A stretch of 64,000 bases of DNA from Williamsia sp. CHRR-6 (GTDB taxonomy: Bacteria > Actinomycetota > Actinomycetes > Mycobacteriales > Mycobacteriaceae), in the NCBI RefSeq assembly GCF_018474015.1, contig NZ_JAHCSG010000001.1:1-64000 (forward strand), written 5' to 3'. Of the stretch, positions 49,187-62,797 are shown one piece after another. Each line of letters opens with the position of its first letter. The first letter of the stretch is position 1. The notes under the pieces were generated by a model, which did not search any database, was not told the origin of the DNA, and was given only the letters and a program-made list of their open reading frames with translations. The position numbers were made by a program, and so were the translations under genes.

Positions 49187-50079
49187 CGCCGACGACCATC
49201 CCGCCCACCGCCCACACCGCGACGCGACCCGGTTCGCCGCCGGGTCGACCGGTCACCCCGTCGACCATCATCGCCGCGGAGATCGGCGCACTGCGCGATG
49301 AGTTGAGCGTCGCCGGTCACCTCACCCCCGAGCTCGGCGCTCGCCTCGATCGACTGCACCGTCTGGCTGCGGGACTCGAGCCCTACGTCGGCGAGTGCAC
49401 CAGCCCACCGTCGCGTGCATTGACGCAACTGGCCCATCGGACCGCCGAGACCCCCTGGTTCGGTGACGGTGCCGCAGCGCATGTGGTGCCGTTGGAGCAG
49501 GAGATGCTCTCGGGGCATGTGGAGGGTGCCCTGCTGGGGTTCCTGGTGGCGATGTCACAGGCCCGTCGGATCCTGGAGGTCGGGATGTTCACCGGGTACG
49601 CCACGCTGGCGATGGCGCAGGCCCTCGACGACGACGGGACGGTGGTGGCCTGTGAGCTCGATCCGGCGGTGGCCGAGTTCGCGCGCGCTGGTTTCGCGGC
49701 TTCCCCTGCGGGACAGAAGATCTCGGTCCACGTCGGGCCAGCCGGCGACACCCTGACCGGGTTCGCCGCGCAACCACCCGCCGAGCGTCCGGTTTTCGAC
49801 CTCGTCTTCATCGACGCCGACAAACCCGGCTACCTCGGGTATCTGGAGACCATCCTGTCGGGTGGACTGCTGGCCGAGCACGGAACCGTGGTGGTGGACA
49901 ACACCCTCATGCAGGGCGAGCCCTACCTGGACTGCGACGAACGATCGCCCAACGGCGAGGCCATCGCGGCGTTCAACGCCGCAGTTCGCGACGACCCACG
50001 CGTGGTTCAGGTGCTGCTGCCCATCCGGGACGGAGTGACACTGATCCGGCGGCGACCGGAGGCGAGCACGCCCCGATGA
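49183..50079 (+). CDS. mysB: O-methyltransferase forming 4-deoxygadusol
   Basis: A 298-residue SAM-dependent class I O-methyltransferase that methylates 2-demethyl-4-deoxygadusol to 4-deoxygadusol, the common MAA core. SAM motif I is [10 protein letters not shown] (130-139), the metal site region is FIDADKPGY (Asp211/Asp213), and VVVDNTL follows. Conserved family landmarks [12 protein letters not shown] and [11 protein letters not shown] at the C-terminus match cyanobacterial MysB (Ava_3857 type) rather than plain caffeoyl-CoA enzymes. The N-terminal ~25 residues are Thr/Pro-rich and unaligned. ATGA overlaps join it to mysA and mysC. Confidence 0.92.
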   Translation: MTPTTIPPTAHTATRPGSPPGRPVTPSTIIAAEIGALRDELSVAGHLTPELGARLDRLHRLAAGLEPYVGECTSPPSRALTQLAHRTAETPWFGDGAAAHVVPLEQEMLSGHVEGALLGFLVAMSQARRILEVGMFTGYATLAMAQALDDDGTVVACELDPAVAEFARAGFAASPAGQKISVHVGPAGDTLTGFAAQPPAERPVFDLVFIDADKPGYLGYLETILSGGLLAEHGTVVVDNTLMQGEPYLDCDERSPNGEAIAAFNAAVRDDPRVVQVLLPIRDGVTLIRRRPEASTPR

Positions 50080-51458
50080 ACCGCCGGACGACGAGACGCA
50101 CGATCACCAGCATCGGGACAGCGAACACCGGGGCGTCGAACACCGGCGGTGGCGTGGCCCAAGCGCTACGCACCATCGGTGTGCTCGGCCTGCTCGCCAC
50201 CGTGCTGCCGATCAACCTGGTGATCACCACCGTCGCCTGGGCGACCACCATCGCCGGGGTCGCCTCGCCGACGGTGACGCCCGCGTCGCGTCGGCGCACC
50301 GTGCTGATCACCGGCGGCAAGATGACGAAGTCGCTGGCGATCGCACGGGCCATGCATCTGGCCGGGCATCGAGTGGTGCTGTGCGAGGCGGCAAAGTACC
50401 GGTGGACCGGACATCAGTTCTCCCGCGCGGTCGACGTCTTCTGCACCACCCCCGACCCGAGTGCACCTGGCTATGCCCACGCGCTTCGCGACATCGTGCT
50501 CGCCGAGGGCGTCGACGTGGTGATCCCCGTGTCGAGTCCGGCCTCGAGCATCCCCGAGGCCGCTGCTCGGGTGGTCCTCGACGAGGTGTGCGAGGTGATC
50601 CATGGCGACATCTCGACGGTCCGCATGCTCGACGACAAGGACGAGTTCACGGCCACCGCGCGAGCTCTCGGTCTGTCGGTGCCCGACTCGTGCCGCATCA
50701 CCGACCCGCACGGGGTGGAGACCTTCGACTTCCCGCCGGGCCGCACGTACATCCTCAAACGCATCGCCTACAACCCGGTCGGACGGATGGACCTGACCCC
50801 CCTGCGACGCGAGACACCCGCCGAGAACGCCGCATTCGCACGCAGCCTCGGCATCACCGCCGACGACCCGTGGATCCTGCAGGAGTTCATCACCGGCCGC
50901 GAGTACTGCACGCACGGGACCGTGCGGGCGGGCCGACTGCAGGTCTATGCCTGCTGCGAGTCCTCGGCGTTCCAGATCAACTACGAGATGGTCGACAAGC
51001 CCGCCATCCGGACCTGGGTCGAGAGATTCCTCGCCGCAACCGATCTCACCGGGCAGGCATCATTCGACTTCATCGAGTCGGCCGACGGGACCCCGTATGC
51101 GATCGAGTGCAATCCGCGCACCCACTCGGCGATCACCATGTTCTACGACCACCCCGACCTCGCCGCCGCCTACGTCGACAACCGCAGCGGGACAATCGAA
51201 CCCACTCTCACCTCCCGCCCCACCTACTGGCTGTACCACGAGATCTGGCGGCTGCTCACCGAACCGGATCGGCGTGCTCGGATCTCGACGATCATGCGCG
51301 GCACCGACGCCATCTTCACCCGCTGGGACCCACTGCCGTTCTTGATGGTCCACCATCTGCAGATACCGAGCCTGCTGGTGGCAAACCTGCGTGGCCGACG
51401 CCGATGGTCACGGATCGACTTCAACATCGGCAAGCTCGTCGAACCCGGCGGAGATTGA
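50076..51458 (+). CDS. mysC: ATP-grasp ligase making mycosporine-glycine
   Basis: The 460-residue ATP-grasp enzyme activates 4-deoxygadusol by phosphorylation and adds glycine to give mycosporine-glycine. A hydrophobic segment (~33-62) precedes the catalytic part, suggesting membrane association as in cyanobacterial MysC. The N-terminal pre-ATP-grasp domain starts VLITGGKMTKSLAIAR; TYILKRIAYNPVGRMDL and WILQEFITGREYCTHGT form the ATP cleft; the metal-binding block is AIECNPRTHSAITMFYDHP. The C-terminus RIDFNIGKLVEPGGD matches Ava_3856 from memory. It overlaps mysB by 4 nt and mysD by 1 nt. Confidence 0.93.
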   Translation: MNRRTTRRTITSIGTANTGASNTGGGVAQALRTIGVLGLLATVLPINLVITTVAWATTIAGVASPTVTPASRRRTVLITGGKMTKSLAIARAMHLAGHRVVLCEAAKYRWTGHQFSRAVDVFCTTPDPSAPGYAHALRDIVLAEGVDVVIPVSSPASSIPEAAARVVLDEVCEVIHGDISTVRMLDDKDEFTATARALGLSVPDSCRITDPHGVETFDFPPGRTYILKRIAYNPVGRMDLTPLRRETPAENAAFARSLGITADDPWILQEFITGREYCTHGTVRAGRLQVYACCESSAFQINYEMVDKPAIRTWVERFLAATDLTGQASFDFIESADGTPYAIECNPRTHSAITMFYDHPDLAAAYVDNRSGTIEPTLTSRPTYWLYHEIWRLLTEPDRRARISTIMRGTDAIFTRWDPLPFLMVHHLQIPSLLVANLRGRRRWSRIDFNIGKLVEPGGD

Positions 51459-52549
51459 TGACCAGGGCAGCCACCGGCACCTCCCGGACGGTGCTCCACC
51501 TCGTCGGCTCCCCTACCGACGACTTCCACCTCGATCTGTCGATCGTGTACGCCCGGGGATGCCTGGCGGCGTTGAGCGCGCGAGATCGCGACCAGCACCA
51601 CATCGCTCTGGTACATCCGGACCGGACCTGGCGCTTCCCGGTCGACCTGACCGCCGATTCCATCGCCGACTCGACGCCGATGGCGATCGCCGAAGCCATC
51701 TCCCACATCCTGTCGTTGGGCGTGGATGTGGCTGTGCCCCAGATGTTCTGCCACGCGGGCATGACATCGTACCGCTCGTTGCTCGAGGTGATCGGCGTCG
51801 AGTTCCTGGGCAACCGTGGTGAAACGATGGCGTTGGCGGCCGACAAGGCGCGCACCCGCGCCGTGGTGGCGACGGCAGGCGTCGCGGTGCCCCGGGGCGA
51901 GGTGCTGGCCGCCGGCGAATCGGCCACGCTCACCCCGCCGGTGGTGGTGAAACCGGTTGCCTCGGACAACTCGGTGGGGGTCACGCTGGTGACCGAGGCG
52001 AGCCAGTTCCCCGCCGCCGTCACCGCCGCCCAGCTCCCCTCCGGGGTGGCGTTGGTGGAGGAGTTCATCGCTCTCGGCCGAGAAGTGCGGTGCGGCATCA
52101 TCGTCCGCGACGGCGCTCCGGTGGTGCTACCCCTCGAGGAGTACGCCGTGGACGCCCACACCCGGCCGATCCGTCGGCCCGAGGACAAGCTGGCCCGCAC
52201 CGACGGAGAGCTGTTCCTGGTGGCCAAGGACGTGACCCGGGCATGGATCGTCGACCCCACCGACCCGATCAACGCACGCGTGGCGGCGATGGCAGTGCGG
52301 GCACACCGAGCCCTGGGGTGCCGACACCACAGCCTCTTCGACTTCCGGATCGACCCGCAGGGCAATCCCTGGTTCCTGGAGGCGGGCCCCTACTGCTCGT
52401 TCTCGCCGAGCAGTGTGATCGCGGTGATGGCGCGGGCCGCAGGCATCGACGTCACCACCCTGTTCGACATCGCCGTCGACGAACTGCTCTCGACGCACGA
52501 ACCCAGACCTGGCCGAAACCACCCCGACGACCCGACATCAGGAGTCTGA
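51458..52549 (+). CDS. mysD: D-Ala-D-Ala-ligase-like enzyme attaching the second amino acid
   Basis: A 363-residue ATP-grasp ligase of the MysD type, which condenses an amino acid (Ser, Thr or another) with mycosporine-glycine to make an iminomycosporine such as shinorine or porphyra-334. The ATP-binding lysine block is PPVVVKPVASDNSVGV (Lys165), the lid carries VEEFIALGREVRCGI, and the metal-binding end is HSLFDFRIDPQGNPWFLEAG (Asp295, Glu308). The usual E-x-N of D-Ala-D-Ala ligases reads E-x-G here (Glu308-Ala-Gly310), which may be normal for the MysD branch. Amino acid choice cannot be read by eye. The ATG overlaps the mysC stop by one base. Confidence 0.9.
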   Translation: MTRAATGTSRTVLHLVGSPTDDFHLDLSIVYARGCLAALSARDRDQHHIALVHPDRTWRFPVDLTADSIADSTPMAIAEAISHILSLGVDVAVPQMFCHAGMTSYRSLLEVIGVEFLGNRGETMALAADKARTRAVVATAGVAVPRGEVLAAGESATLTPPVVVKPVASDNSVGVTLVTEASQFPAAVTAAQLPSGVALVEEFIALGREVRCGIIVRDGAPVVLPLEEYAVDAHTRPIRRPEDKLARTDGELFLVAKDVTRAWIVDPTDPINARVAAMAVRAHRALGCRHHSLFDFRIDPQGNPWFLEAGPYCSFSPSSVIAVMARAAGIDVTTLFDIAVDELLSTHEPRPGRNHPDDPTSGV

Positions 52550-52554
52550 GCACG

Positions 52555-53337
52555 ATGCAGATCCGAACCGAATCACCCTGTGGAGCAACGGTCCTCGACC
52601 ATGACGTGGCGGCGACGAGCGAGGACGACATCGCGGTGCTGCGAGGTCTGCTCGGCACCCATGGGGTCCTGGTGTTCCCCGATCAGGACGTCGACGACAC
52701 CGGATTCCTGGCCTTCCTCACCGCCTTCGGCGATCCGATGTTCACCCCCGGCGAGACCCCGGTACCCGGACACCCCGACCTCAACGTGATCTCCAATGTC
52801 GGGCGGACGACCACCCCGCGGTCGGTGTTCCACACCGACACCAGCTACGTCCCCACTCCGCCGGCGTACACGGCTCTGGTGGCCAAGCAGGTACCGGCGC
52901 GCGGCGGACAGACCCTGTTCGCCGATCAATACTCGGCGTATGACGCAATGCCCGCAGCGCTGCACGCCAAGCTGGCGGGACGGACCATCACCCATGCCGC
53001 CGGCGCCATCGACAACGGTGTCGAGGCCCGGGCCGATCATCCTGCGTTCCTACAGCACCCCGTGTCGGGCCGCACTGCGGTGTACGTCTCCACCCCAGCG
53101 CGCTGTGTCGCGGTCAGCGGGATGGACGACGAGCAGTCCGCCGAGCTGATCGGAGCGCTCTACGAGCACTGCACCCGGGATGAGTTCGTGCTCCGCCATT
53201 CCTGGCGCGCTGGCGATGTGGTCATGTGGGACAACCGATGTGTCCTCCATCGGGCCGATCACTCCGAGGTGATCGGCGATCGGGTGATGCACCGGGGAAT
53301 GGTCTGCGACCGGGCGACGCCCGGCGACCACAGCTGA
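52555..53337 (+). CDS. TauD/TfdA-family Fe(II)/2-oxoglutarate dioxygenase, probable MAA tailoring enzyme
   Basis: A 260-residue non-heme iron dioxygenase. The facial triad is intact: HTDTSY (His93, Asp95) and the distal His232 in VLHRADH, with the 2-oxoglutarate arginine at 247 (MHRGMV), 15 residues after His232 as in TauD. It starts 5 nt after the mysD stop, so it belongs to the MAA operon. Cyanobacterial MysH, which converts MAAs to palythines, is also Fe/2OG-dependent but is placed in the phytanoyl-CoA dioxygenase branch, not TauD. The likely substrate is the MysD product; hydroxylation or oxidative removal of an amino acid carbon is inference. Confidence 0.88.
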   Translation: MQIRTESPCGATVLDHDVAATSEDDIAVLRGLLGTHGVLVFPDQDVDDTGFLAFLTAFGDPMFTPGETPVPGHPDLNVISNVGRTTTPRSVFHTDTSYVPTPPAYTALVAKQVPARGGQTLFADQYSAYDAMPAALHAKLAGRTITHAAGAIDNGVEARADHPAFLQHPVSGRTAVYVSTPARCVAVSGMDDEQSAELIGALYEHCTRDEFVLRHSWRAGDVVMWDNRCVLHRADHSEVIGDRVMHRGMVCDRATPGDHS

Positions 53338-53355
53338 CGATCACCGCAGCCGAGC

Positions 53356-53856
53356 TCACCCGTACTGTCGGGTGACCACCTGGGCCCGGATCTGGGTGAT
53401 GTTGTCGCGCAATAAGTCTGAAACGAGCTCATCGGTACGCGGGTCGGCCAGGATCTCGAAGATGACGCGAAGCGTTGTCTCGCTGGTCAACTCGAGAATC
53501 TCCCGGTGGAACGGCAGGTACCGCACGTAGCCGGCCTTGGGGTCGGAGACGATCTTCTCGGCCACCATGGCCTTGATCTCCACACGGTTCTCTTCCAGCG
53601 CCGAGGCGATGTTGCGGGTGTAGTGGCCGGTCTTGAGCACCGCGGCCACCTCGTCGAGGACGGCCACCGTGATCGGGTGTTTGACGCGATCGACCACCTC
53701 GTCGGTGAAGCGGTTGATCAAGGTAACCACCCATGGGGGCTGCTTGCCGCGACGCACGAAGTAGCGACCGACCAGCCAACCGATCCCAACGAGAACCACG
53801 ATCGCGAACAACACCCAGCCCAGGATCGCAAACGCTGCACCCACCGAAGTCTCCAT
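53356..53856 (-). CDS. small conserved membrane-anchored protein of unknown function
   Basis: A 166-residue protein, not recognised. One strong transmembrane segment (~5-30: AFAILGWVLFAIVVLVGIGWLVG) is followed by a basic stretch YFVRRGKQPP and an amphipathic cytoplasmic domain with two similar helices ending in LADPRTDELVSDLLRDNI. ATG 53854-53856 was chosen so that the membrane segment comes first. It is convergent with the MAA dioxygenase gene, 18 nt apart, and reads in the same direction as the backbone genes, so it is probably not part of the MAA cluster. Confidence 0.7.
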   Translation of the reverse strand: METSVGAAFAILGWVLFAIVVLVGIGWLVGRYFVRRGKQPPWVVTLINRFTDEVVDRVKHPITVAVLDEVAAVLKTGHYTRNIASALEENRVEIKAMVAEKIVSDPKAGYVRYLPFHREILELTSETTLRVIFEILADPRTDELVSDLLRDNITQIRAQVVTRQYG

Positions 53857-53951
53857 CACCCCAGCATGCCGAGGAATCCACACACGCGCCCGTGGTGGGT
53901 GCGGATGGCCATCGCGGCTGCCACGTCAGGGGCCAGGAGGTCGGCGGCTGA

Positions 53952-53984
53952 GATGGTCGGTTGGGATGGTCGGTTGGGATGGTC
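53952..53984. repeat. 13-bp tandem repeat
   Basis: GATGGTCGGTTGG occurs twice in tandem (53952-53964, 53965-53977) with a partial third copy starting GATGGTC. It lies just downstream of the tesB stop on the minus strand and is probably replication slippage. Confidence 0.6.
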
Positions 53985-54858
53985 ACGGTTGGTGGACTCG
54001 GGGCGGAAAGTGCCGGATCAATGCCTCCTGTGCCACCGTCACCGCCAGTCGCCCCTCGCGGGTGAAGAACCGCCCGGCCGCCAATCCGCGTGAGCCCGAT
54101 GCCACCGGCGACTCGGTGGCGTAGAGCATCCACTCGTCGAACCGGAACGGACGGTGAAACCACATCGAATGGTTCACGGTGGCCGCGAACAGTCGGTCGA
54201 TCCCCCACGACAGACCGTGCGTGGTGATCACCGAGTCGAGCACCGTGGTGTCGGAGGCGTAGCAGGTGACGGCGGCGTGCAGCAGTGGGTCGTCGGGCAA
54301 GCGTCCATCTGCCCGCATCCACACCCGATTGTCCTGGCGCCGCTCACCGGAATCGCGTGCCTTCCAGGTCGGATCGTTGGCGAATCGGATGTCGATGGGA
54401 TGCAGTGCGTTGATGAACACTGCGATGTGTTCTTCGAAACCCTCGAAGTGGTCGCCGAGCGGCGGTAGGTCTTCGGGATAGGGGACATCAGGGATCTCGA
54501 CGGCATGTTCGAGACCGGCGGCGGTGTCCTGGAAGGCGACGAGCATGGTGAAGATCTCGAGGTCGCCCTGCACCGCGGTCACCTGTCGGTTGGCGAAGGT
54601 GCGAGCGTCGCGAGAACGATGGACGTGATACTCCAGCGGCTGGGTGACGTCACCGCTGCGGATGAAGTGCGCGTGCAGCGCGTGCACCGGTGGCGCACCT
54701 TTGAACAGGGTGCGCCCGGCGGCGATCACACCTTGCGCCAGCAACTGCCCGCCGAACGTTCGCGAGGTGGTCTGCTCAGGGTGGCGCCCGACGAACCGAT
54801 CAGGACCGCACGCTGTGATGTCCAACAACGCGACCAGCGTATCGAGGTCACTCTGCAT
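53983..54858 (-). CDS. tesB: acyl-CoA thioesterase II
   Basis: A 291-residue double-hotdog thioesterase that hydrolyses acyl-CoA to fatty acid and CoA. First hotdog: TFGGQLLAQGVIAAGRT and VHALHAHFIRSGD; second: SWGIDRLFAATVNHSMWFHRPFRFDEWMLY, with the catalytic Asp in RFDEW and Thr/Gln nearby. ATG 54856-54858 was preferred because GGAG lies close upstream; an upstream ATG at 54888 would add ten residues without a ribosome-binding site. It sits next to pyk as in mycobacteria. Confidence 0.94.
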   Translation of the reverse strand: MQSDLDTLVALLDITACGPDRFVGRHPEQTTSRTFGGQLLAQGVIAAGRTLFKGAPPVHALHAHFIRSGDVTQPLEYHVHRSRDARTFANRQVTAVQGDLEIFTMLVAFQDTAAGLEHAVEIPDVPYPEDLPPLGDHFEGFEEHIAVFINALHPIDIRFANDPTWKARDSGERRQDNRVWMRADGRLPDDPLLHAAVTCYASDTTVLDSVITTHGLSWGIDRLFAATVNHSMWFHRPFRFDEWMLYATESPVASGSRGLAAGRFFTREGRLAVTVAQEALIRHFPPRVHQP

Positions 54859-54936
54859 GGTCGGTGCTCCGCCGGTCGGGATGAACATCTGGTCCGACGG
54901 GTTCAGAAGGTGTCCTTCGGCTCCGCGATCAGGGTC

Positions 54937-56355
54937 TCAGTGATCCTCCTCACCGATGCGGTGAACGTGGATCAGATTTGTCGAGCCTACGGTACCCGGG
55001 GGTGCCCCGGCCACGATCACCACCTGATCGCCGACGTTGAGCCGTGAGATCTTCAGCAATGAGCTGTCGACCTGTCGGATCATCGCATCGGTGGTCTCCA
55101 CCCGATCGACGAGGAACGTCTCGGTACCCCAACTCAGCGCGAGTTGACTGCGCACCTCCGGCAGCGGGGTGAACGCCAACAACGGCAGCCTGGTGTGCAG
55201 CCGCGCCAGTCGACGCACGGTGTCGCCGGACTGGGTGAACGCCACCAGCGCCTTGGCGTCGAGTCGCTCACCGATGTCGCGTGCGGCGTAGGAGATGATG
55301 CCGCGCTTGGTGCGTGGGACGTGACTCAGCGGAGGCACATCCCGCGAGCCGTTCTCGGCGGCCGAGACGATCCGGGCCATCGTGCGCACGGTCTCCATCA
55401 CGTGCTTGCCCACCGACGTCTCCCCGGACAACATCACCGCGTCCGCACCGTCGAGCACGGCGTTGGCCACATCAGACGCCTCGGCCCGGGTGGGTCGAGA
55501 GTTCTCGATCATCGACTCCAACATCTGGGTGGCCACGATGACGGGCTTGGCGTTCTCCCGTGCGATCTGGATGGCCCGCTTCTGCACCAGTGGCACATCC
55601 TCGAGGGGTAGCTCCACCCCGAGGTCGCCGCGTGCGACCATCACGGCATCGAAGGCCAGCACGATCGCCTCGAGGTTGTCGACCGCCTCGGGCTTCTCGA
55701 GCTTGGCGATCACCGGTACCCGTCGGCCGATCCGGTCCATCACCTCATGCACCAGCTCGATGTCAGAGGGTGACCGCACGAACGACAGTGCCACGAGGTC
55801 GACCCCGAGCCGCAGCGCGAACTCGAGGTCGGCGATGTCCTTCTCCGACAGCGCCGGGACCGACACGTTCATGCCCGGCAGCGAGACGCCCTTGTTGTTG
55901 CTGACCGGTCCACCTTCGGTGACCCGACACAGCACGTCGTTGCCCTCGATGTCGACGACGCTCAGACCCACCTTGCCGTCGTCGACGAGGAGACGATCAC
56001 CCGGTTGGGCGTCGGCGGCCAGCTCGCGATAGGTGGTGGAGACCCGATCGTGGGTGCCCTCGATCTCCTCGACGGTGATCCGGATCAACTCGCCGGTGGC
56101 CCACTCGGTGCGACCCTGGGCGAACCGACCGAGTCGGATCTTGGGCCCCTGCAGATCGGCCAGGATGCCCACCGCTCGGCCCGTCGTGTCGGATGCCTCC
56201 CGAACCCGCTTGTACATCGCCTCGTGGTCGGCGTGGGAGCCGTGGCTGAAGTTCAATCGGGCCACGTCCATTCCGCTCTCGACGAGTTCGCGGACCCGTT
56301 CGTTCGAGTCGGTGGCCGGTCCGAGGGTGCAGACGATCTTGGTTCGACGGTTCAC
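54937..56355 (-). CDS. pyk: pyruvate kinase
   Basis: A 472-residue glycolytic enzyme that makes pyruvate and ATP from phosphoenolpyruvate. The N-terminus MNRRTKIVCTLGPATDSNE, the substrate site VARLNFSHGSH, the active-site signature VIAKLEKPEAVDNL, MVARGDLGVELP and VATQMLESMIENSRPTRAE are all intact. The C-terminal allosteric domain is present, so length is typical. A 193-nt gap upstream separates it from gltD. Confidence 0.97.
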   Translation of the reverse strand: MNRRTKIVCTLGPATDSNERVRELVESGMDVARLNFSHGSHADHEAMYKRVREASDTTGRAVGILADLQGPKIRLGRFAQGRTEWATGELIRITVEEIEGTHDRVSTTYRELAADAQPGDRLLVDDGKVGLSVVDIEGNDVLCRVTEGGPVSNNKGVSLPGMNVSVPALSEKDIADLEFALRLGVDLVALSFVRSPSDIELVHEVMDRIGRRVPVIAKLEKPEAVDNLEAIVLAFDAVMVARGDLGVELPLEDVPLVQKRAIQIARENAKPVIVATQMLESMIENSRPTRAEASDVANAVLDGADAVMLSGETSVGKHVMETVRTMARIVSAAENGSRDVPPLSHVPRTKRGIISYAARDIGERLDAKALVAFTQSGDTVRRLARLHTRLPLLAFTPLPEVRSQLALSWGTETFLVDRVETTDAMIRQVDSSLLKISRLNVGDQVVIVAGAPPGTVGSTNLIHVHRIGEEDH

Positions 56356-56548
56356 CCGGACGAGCCTAGTCCCGAGGTGCTGTCATCTCCATCACAGCGC
56401 CGACTTGTCATCCGATGTGCATCGTCGAGCACAGCACACGACACTGAGCGCGGCCCGCACCGCCGCCGCGCCCCCTCGGATCTGGTCGCGCCCGCCGATC
56501 GAACACCCCGATCAGACACCCCGAGCACTAGCCGACGATGACCGATCG

Positions 56549-58043
56549 TCATCGCGGTGAGAGCGGCCGAGCAGCAGGATGCACCGGCGCGGGTAGATCC
56601 GAGGACCCCATCAGGTACTCGTCGACTCCCCTTGCTGCCGAACGTCCTTCGGCGATCGCCCACACCACCAGCGAGGCGCCGCGATGGGCATCACCGCACA
56701 CGAAGACACCTTCGGCGTCGGTGTGCCAATCGGCCGAGCAGCCGATGGTCCCACGCGAGCCCCGCGTGAGCCCGAGATCGTCGAGCAGCGTCGATGGCTC
56801 AACACCTTCGAAGCCGATCGCGAACAACGCCATGTCACAGGGGATCTCGAACTCGGGGCCGACTGGACGGATCGAGCGCCCGCCGTCGTCAGCACGCACC
56901 ACCTCGACCTCGGCGAGCACCAGGTGCGACACCTGCCCCGTCGAATCGCCTCGAAACCGTTGTACCGCAACCTGATGCCGGCGTTGTCCACCCTCGTCGT
57001 GCGACGACGAGCTACGCATCACCAGCGGCCAGGTGGGCCACGGCGAGAGCGCGTCGTCGCGTTCGGTCGGCAGGGCCGGGTTGTAGTCGAGCTGGGTCAC
57101 CGAGGCGGCCCCCTGGCGATGCGCGGTGCCCAGACAGTCCGCGCCGGTGTCGCCGCCACCGATGATCACCACGTGTTTACCCGCAGCCGTGATGGTCGAC
57201 GGGCCGTCGCCCTCGCACTCGCGGTTGGCGGCCACGAGATGTTCCATCGCCAGATGGATCCCCGCCAGATCACGACCTGGCACCGGGTTGTCGCGGGCAT
57301 CGAGTGCGCCCAGCGCCAGCACCACCGCGTCGTGGGCGTCACGCAACTGCGCCACGGTGACGTCGACCCCGACCTCACATCCGGTGCGGAATCGTGTTCC
57401 CTCGTCTTGCATCTGACCGATTCGCCGATCGATGTCGGACTTCTGGAGTTTGTACTCGGGGATCCCATAGCGCAGCAGTCCCCCGAGCCGATCGTCCCGC
57501 TCATAGACCGTCACCTGATGTCCGGCCCGGGTAAGTTGTTGGGCGGCAGCCAATCCCGCCGGCCCCGAGCCGACCACGGCCACCGATTTCCCGCTCTGAT
57601 GGGCCGCCACCTCGGGCTTGATGTGGCCGGCGTCCCAGGACATCTCGGCGATGGTCTTCTCGATGCGCTTGATCGTGACCGCGCCGCCGGTGTCGGACTC
57701 GGCGATGGACAACACGCACGCCGACTCGCAGGGGGCGGGACAGATCTTGCCGGTGAACTCGGGGAAGTTGTTCGTCGCGTGCAGTCGCGCACTGGCCGCC
57801 TCCCAGCGGTCGCGCCGGACGAGGTCGTTCCACTCCGGGATCAGGTTGCCCAGCGGGCAGCCCGCAGAACCCGAGTGACAGAACGGAATCCCGCAATCCA
57901 TGCAGCGACGCGCCTGGGTGGCCACCTCGATGCGAAGCTCCCGCAGGTCACGATCGACGTAGACATCGCGCCAATCGCCCACCCGCTGCGCCGGTGGTCG
58001 GGCGATCTCGTCGCGGCGCGAGACCTCCAGGAATCCACGTGGG

Positions 58044-58051
<8 letters not shown>
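56549..58051 (-). CDS. gltD: glutamate synthase small subunit
   Basis: A 500-residue NADPH- and FAD-binding flavoprotein that feeds electrons to GltB through iron-sulfur clusters. The N-terminus has two cysteine groups, [16 protein letters not shown] and CPAPCESAC, for 4Fe-4S clusters. The FAD fold begins [17 protein letters not shown] and the NADPH fold is [18 protein letters not shown]. It overlaps gltB by 8 nt, so the subunits are translationally coupled. Confidence 0.97.
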
Positions 58052-62612
<4,561 letters not shown>

Positions 62613-62797
62613 GAGAACCTCCGCGAGCGCAGCCTGCAATGGGCGGCGCGAAAACGTGGGAATCCTCAGGACGACAGTGGCCCGCGGTGAGAAGTCGACG
62701 CTGGCTTCACGGTGAAAGCCGATGGTAACACCGGGATCAGCCGAGTGCGCTGCCCTTTCGGGCCCACCGCGACGGCATCAGGCGGCCTACGGGTGCG

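Noticed and set aside
46115-53982. Integrative element at the tRNA with att repeats
   Set aside because: No integrase, transposase or second copy of the tRNA 3' end was found by eye on the far side of the cluster.
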